Position numbers and translations under genes: made by a program. A DNA stretch of 6,266 nucleotides from an uncultured Clostridia bacterium. Its GTDB lineage: Bacteria > Bacillota > Clostridia > Oscillospirales > Ruminococcaceae. Positions within the stretch are counted from its first letter, which is position 1; each line of letters opens with the position of its first letter. The notes under the pieces were generated by a model. The model was given only the letters and a program-made list of their open reading frames with translations, made no database searches and had not been told where the DNA came from. The stretch covers positions 1-6,266 of the forward strand of contig CAMNDR010000065.1 of NCBI GenBank assembly GCA_946535685.1, in the 5' to 3' direction. Shown one piece after another: positions 6,249 through 6,266 of this stretch.

Positions 6249-6266
6249 GGAAAAGCAATGCAGAGC

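Overview
This 6.3 kb window reads entirely on the + strand and is tightly packed. It comes from a Gram-positive-type (Firmicutes/Bacillota) chromosome. The evidence is the gene order dgt - dnaG - sigA, strong AGGAGG-like ribosome binding sites, and a Firmicutes-style type dGTPase and primary sigma factor. The fairly GC-rich coding sequence and the style of the sigma factor suggest a Selenomonas-like member of the Negativicutes. That placement is an inference from memory of the families, not a search result.

Layout. Bases 1-125 are the 3' end of the ribosomal protein L31 gene (rpmE), closed by an intrinsic terminator. Next come a YigZ/IMPACT-family protein (194-823) and an 84-residue two-helix membrane protein that I do not recognise (865-1119). 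A hairpin follows, whose U-tract is on the minus strand, then an AT-rich leader with a possible promoter. From 1194 a second transcription unit runs without a visible internal terminator: an HD-domain dNTP triphosphohydrolase (dgt, 1194-2189), DNA primase (dnaG, 2197-3945) and two tandem primary-type sigma factor genes (3959-5056 and 5075-6175). A strong intrinsic terminator at 6181-6207 closes it. The last ~60 bases hold only a GC-rich hairpin.

The dgt-dnaG-sigma cluster is the Firmicutes form of the macromolecular-synthesis operon, joining dNTP pool control, replication priming and housekeeping transcription. What stands out is the duplicated sigma gene. The two proteins align without a gap over residues 1-304 (250 of 304 identical by my count). 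They share a completely invariant 80-residue block over regions 2.1-2.4, in which 27 codons differ silently. Both copies therefore look to have been kept under selection. The downstream copy has the canonical SigA C-terminus. The upstream copy has a one-residue insertion at the region 3.2/4.1 junction and an unrelated short tail in place of the conserved end of region 4.2. I see no CRISPR array, tRNA, insertion sequence or phage gene.
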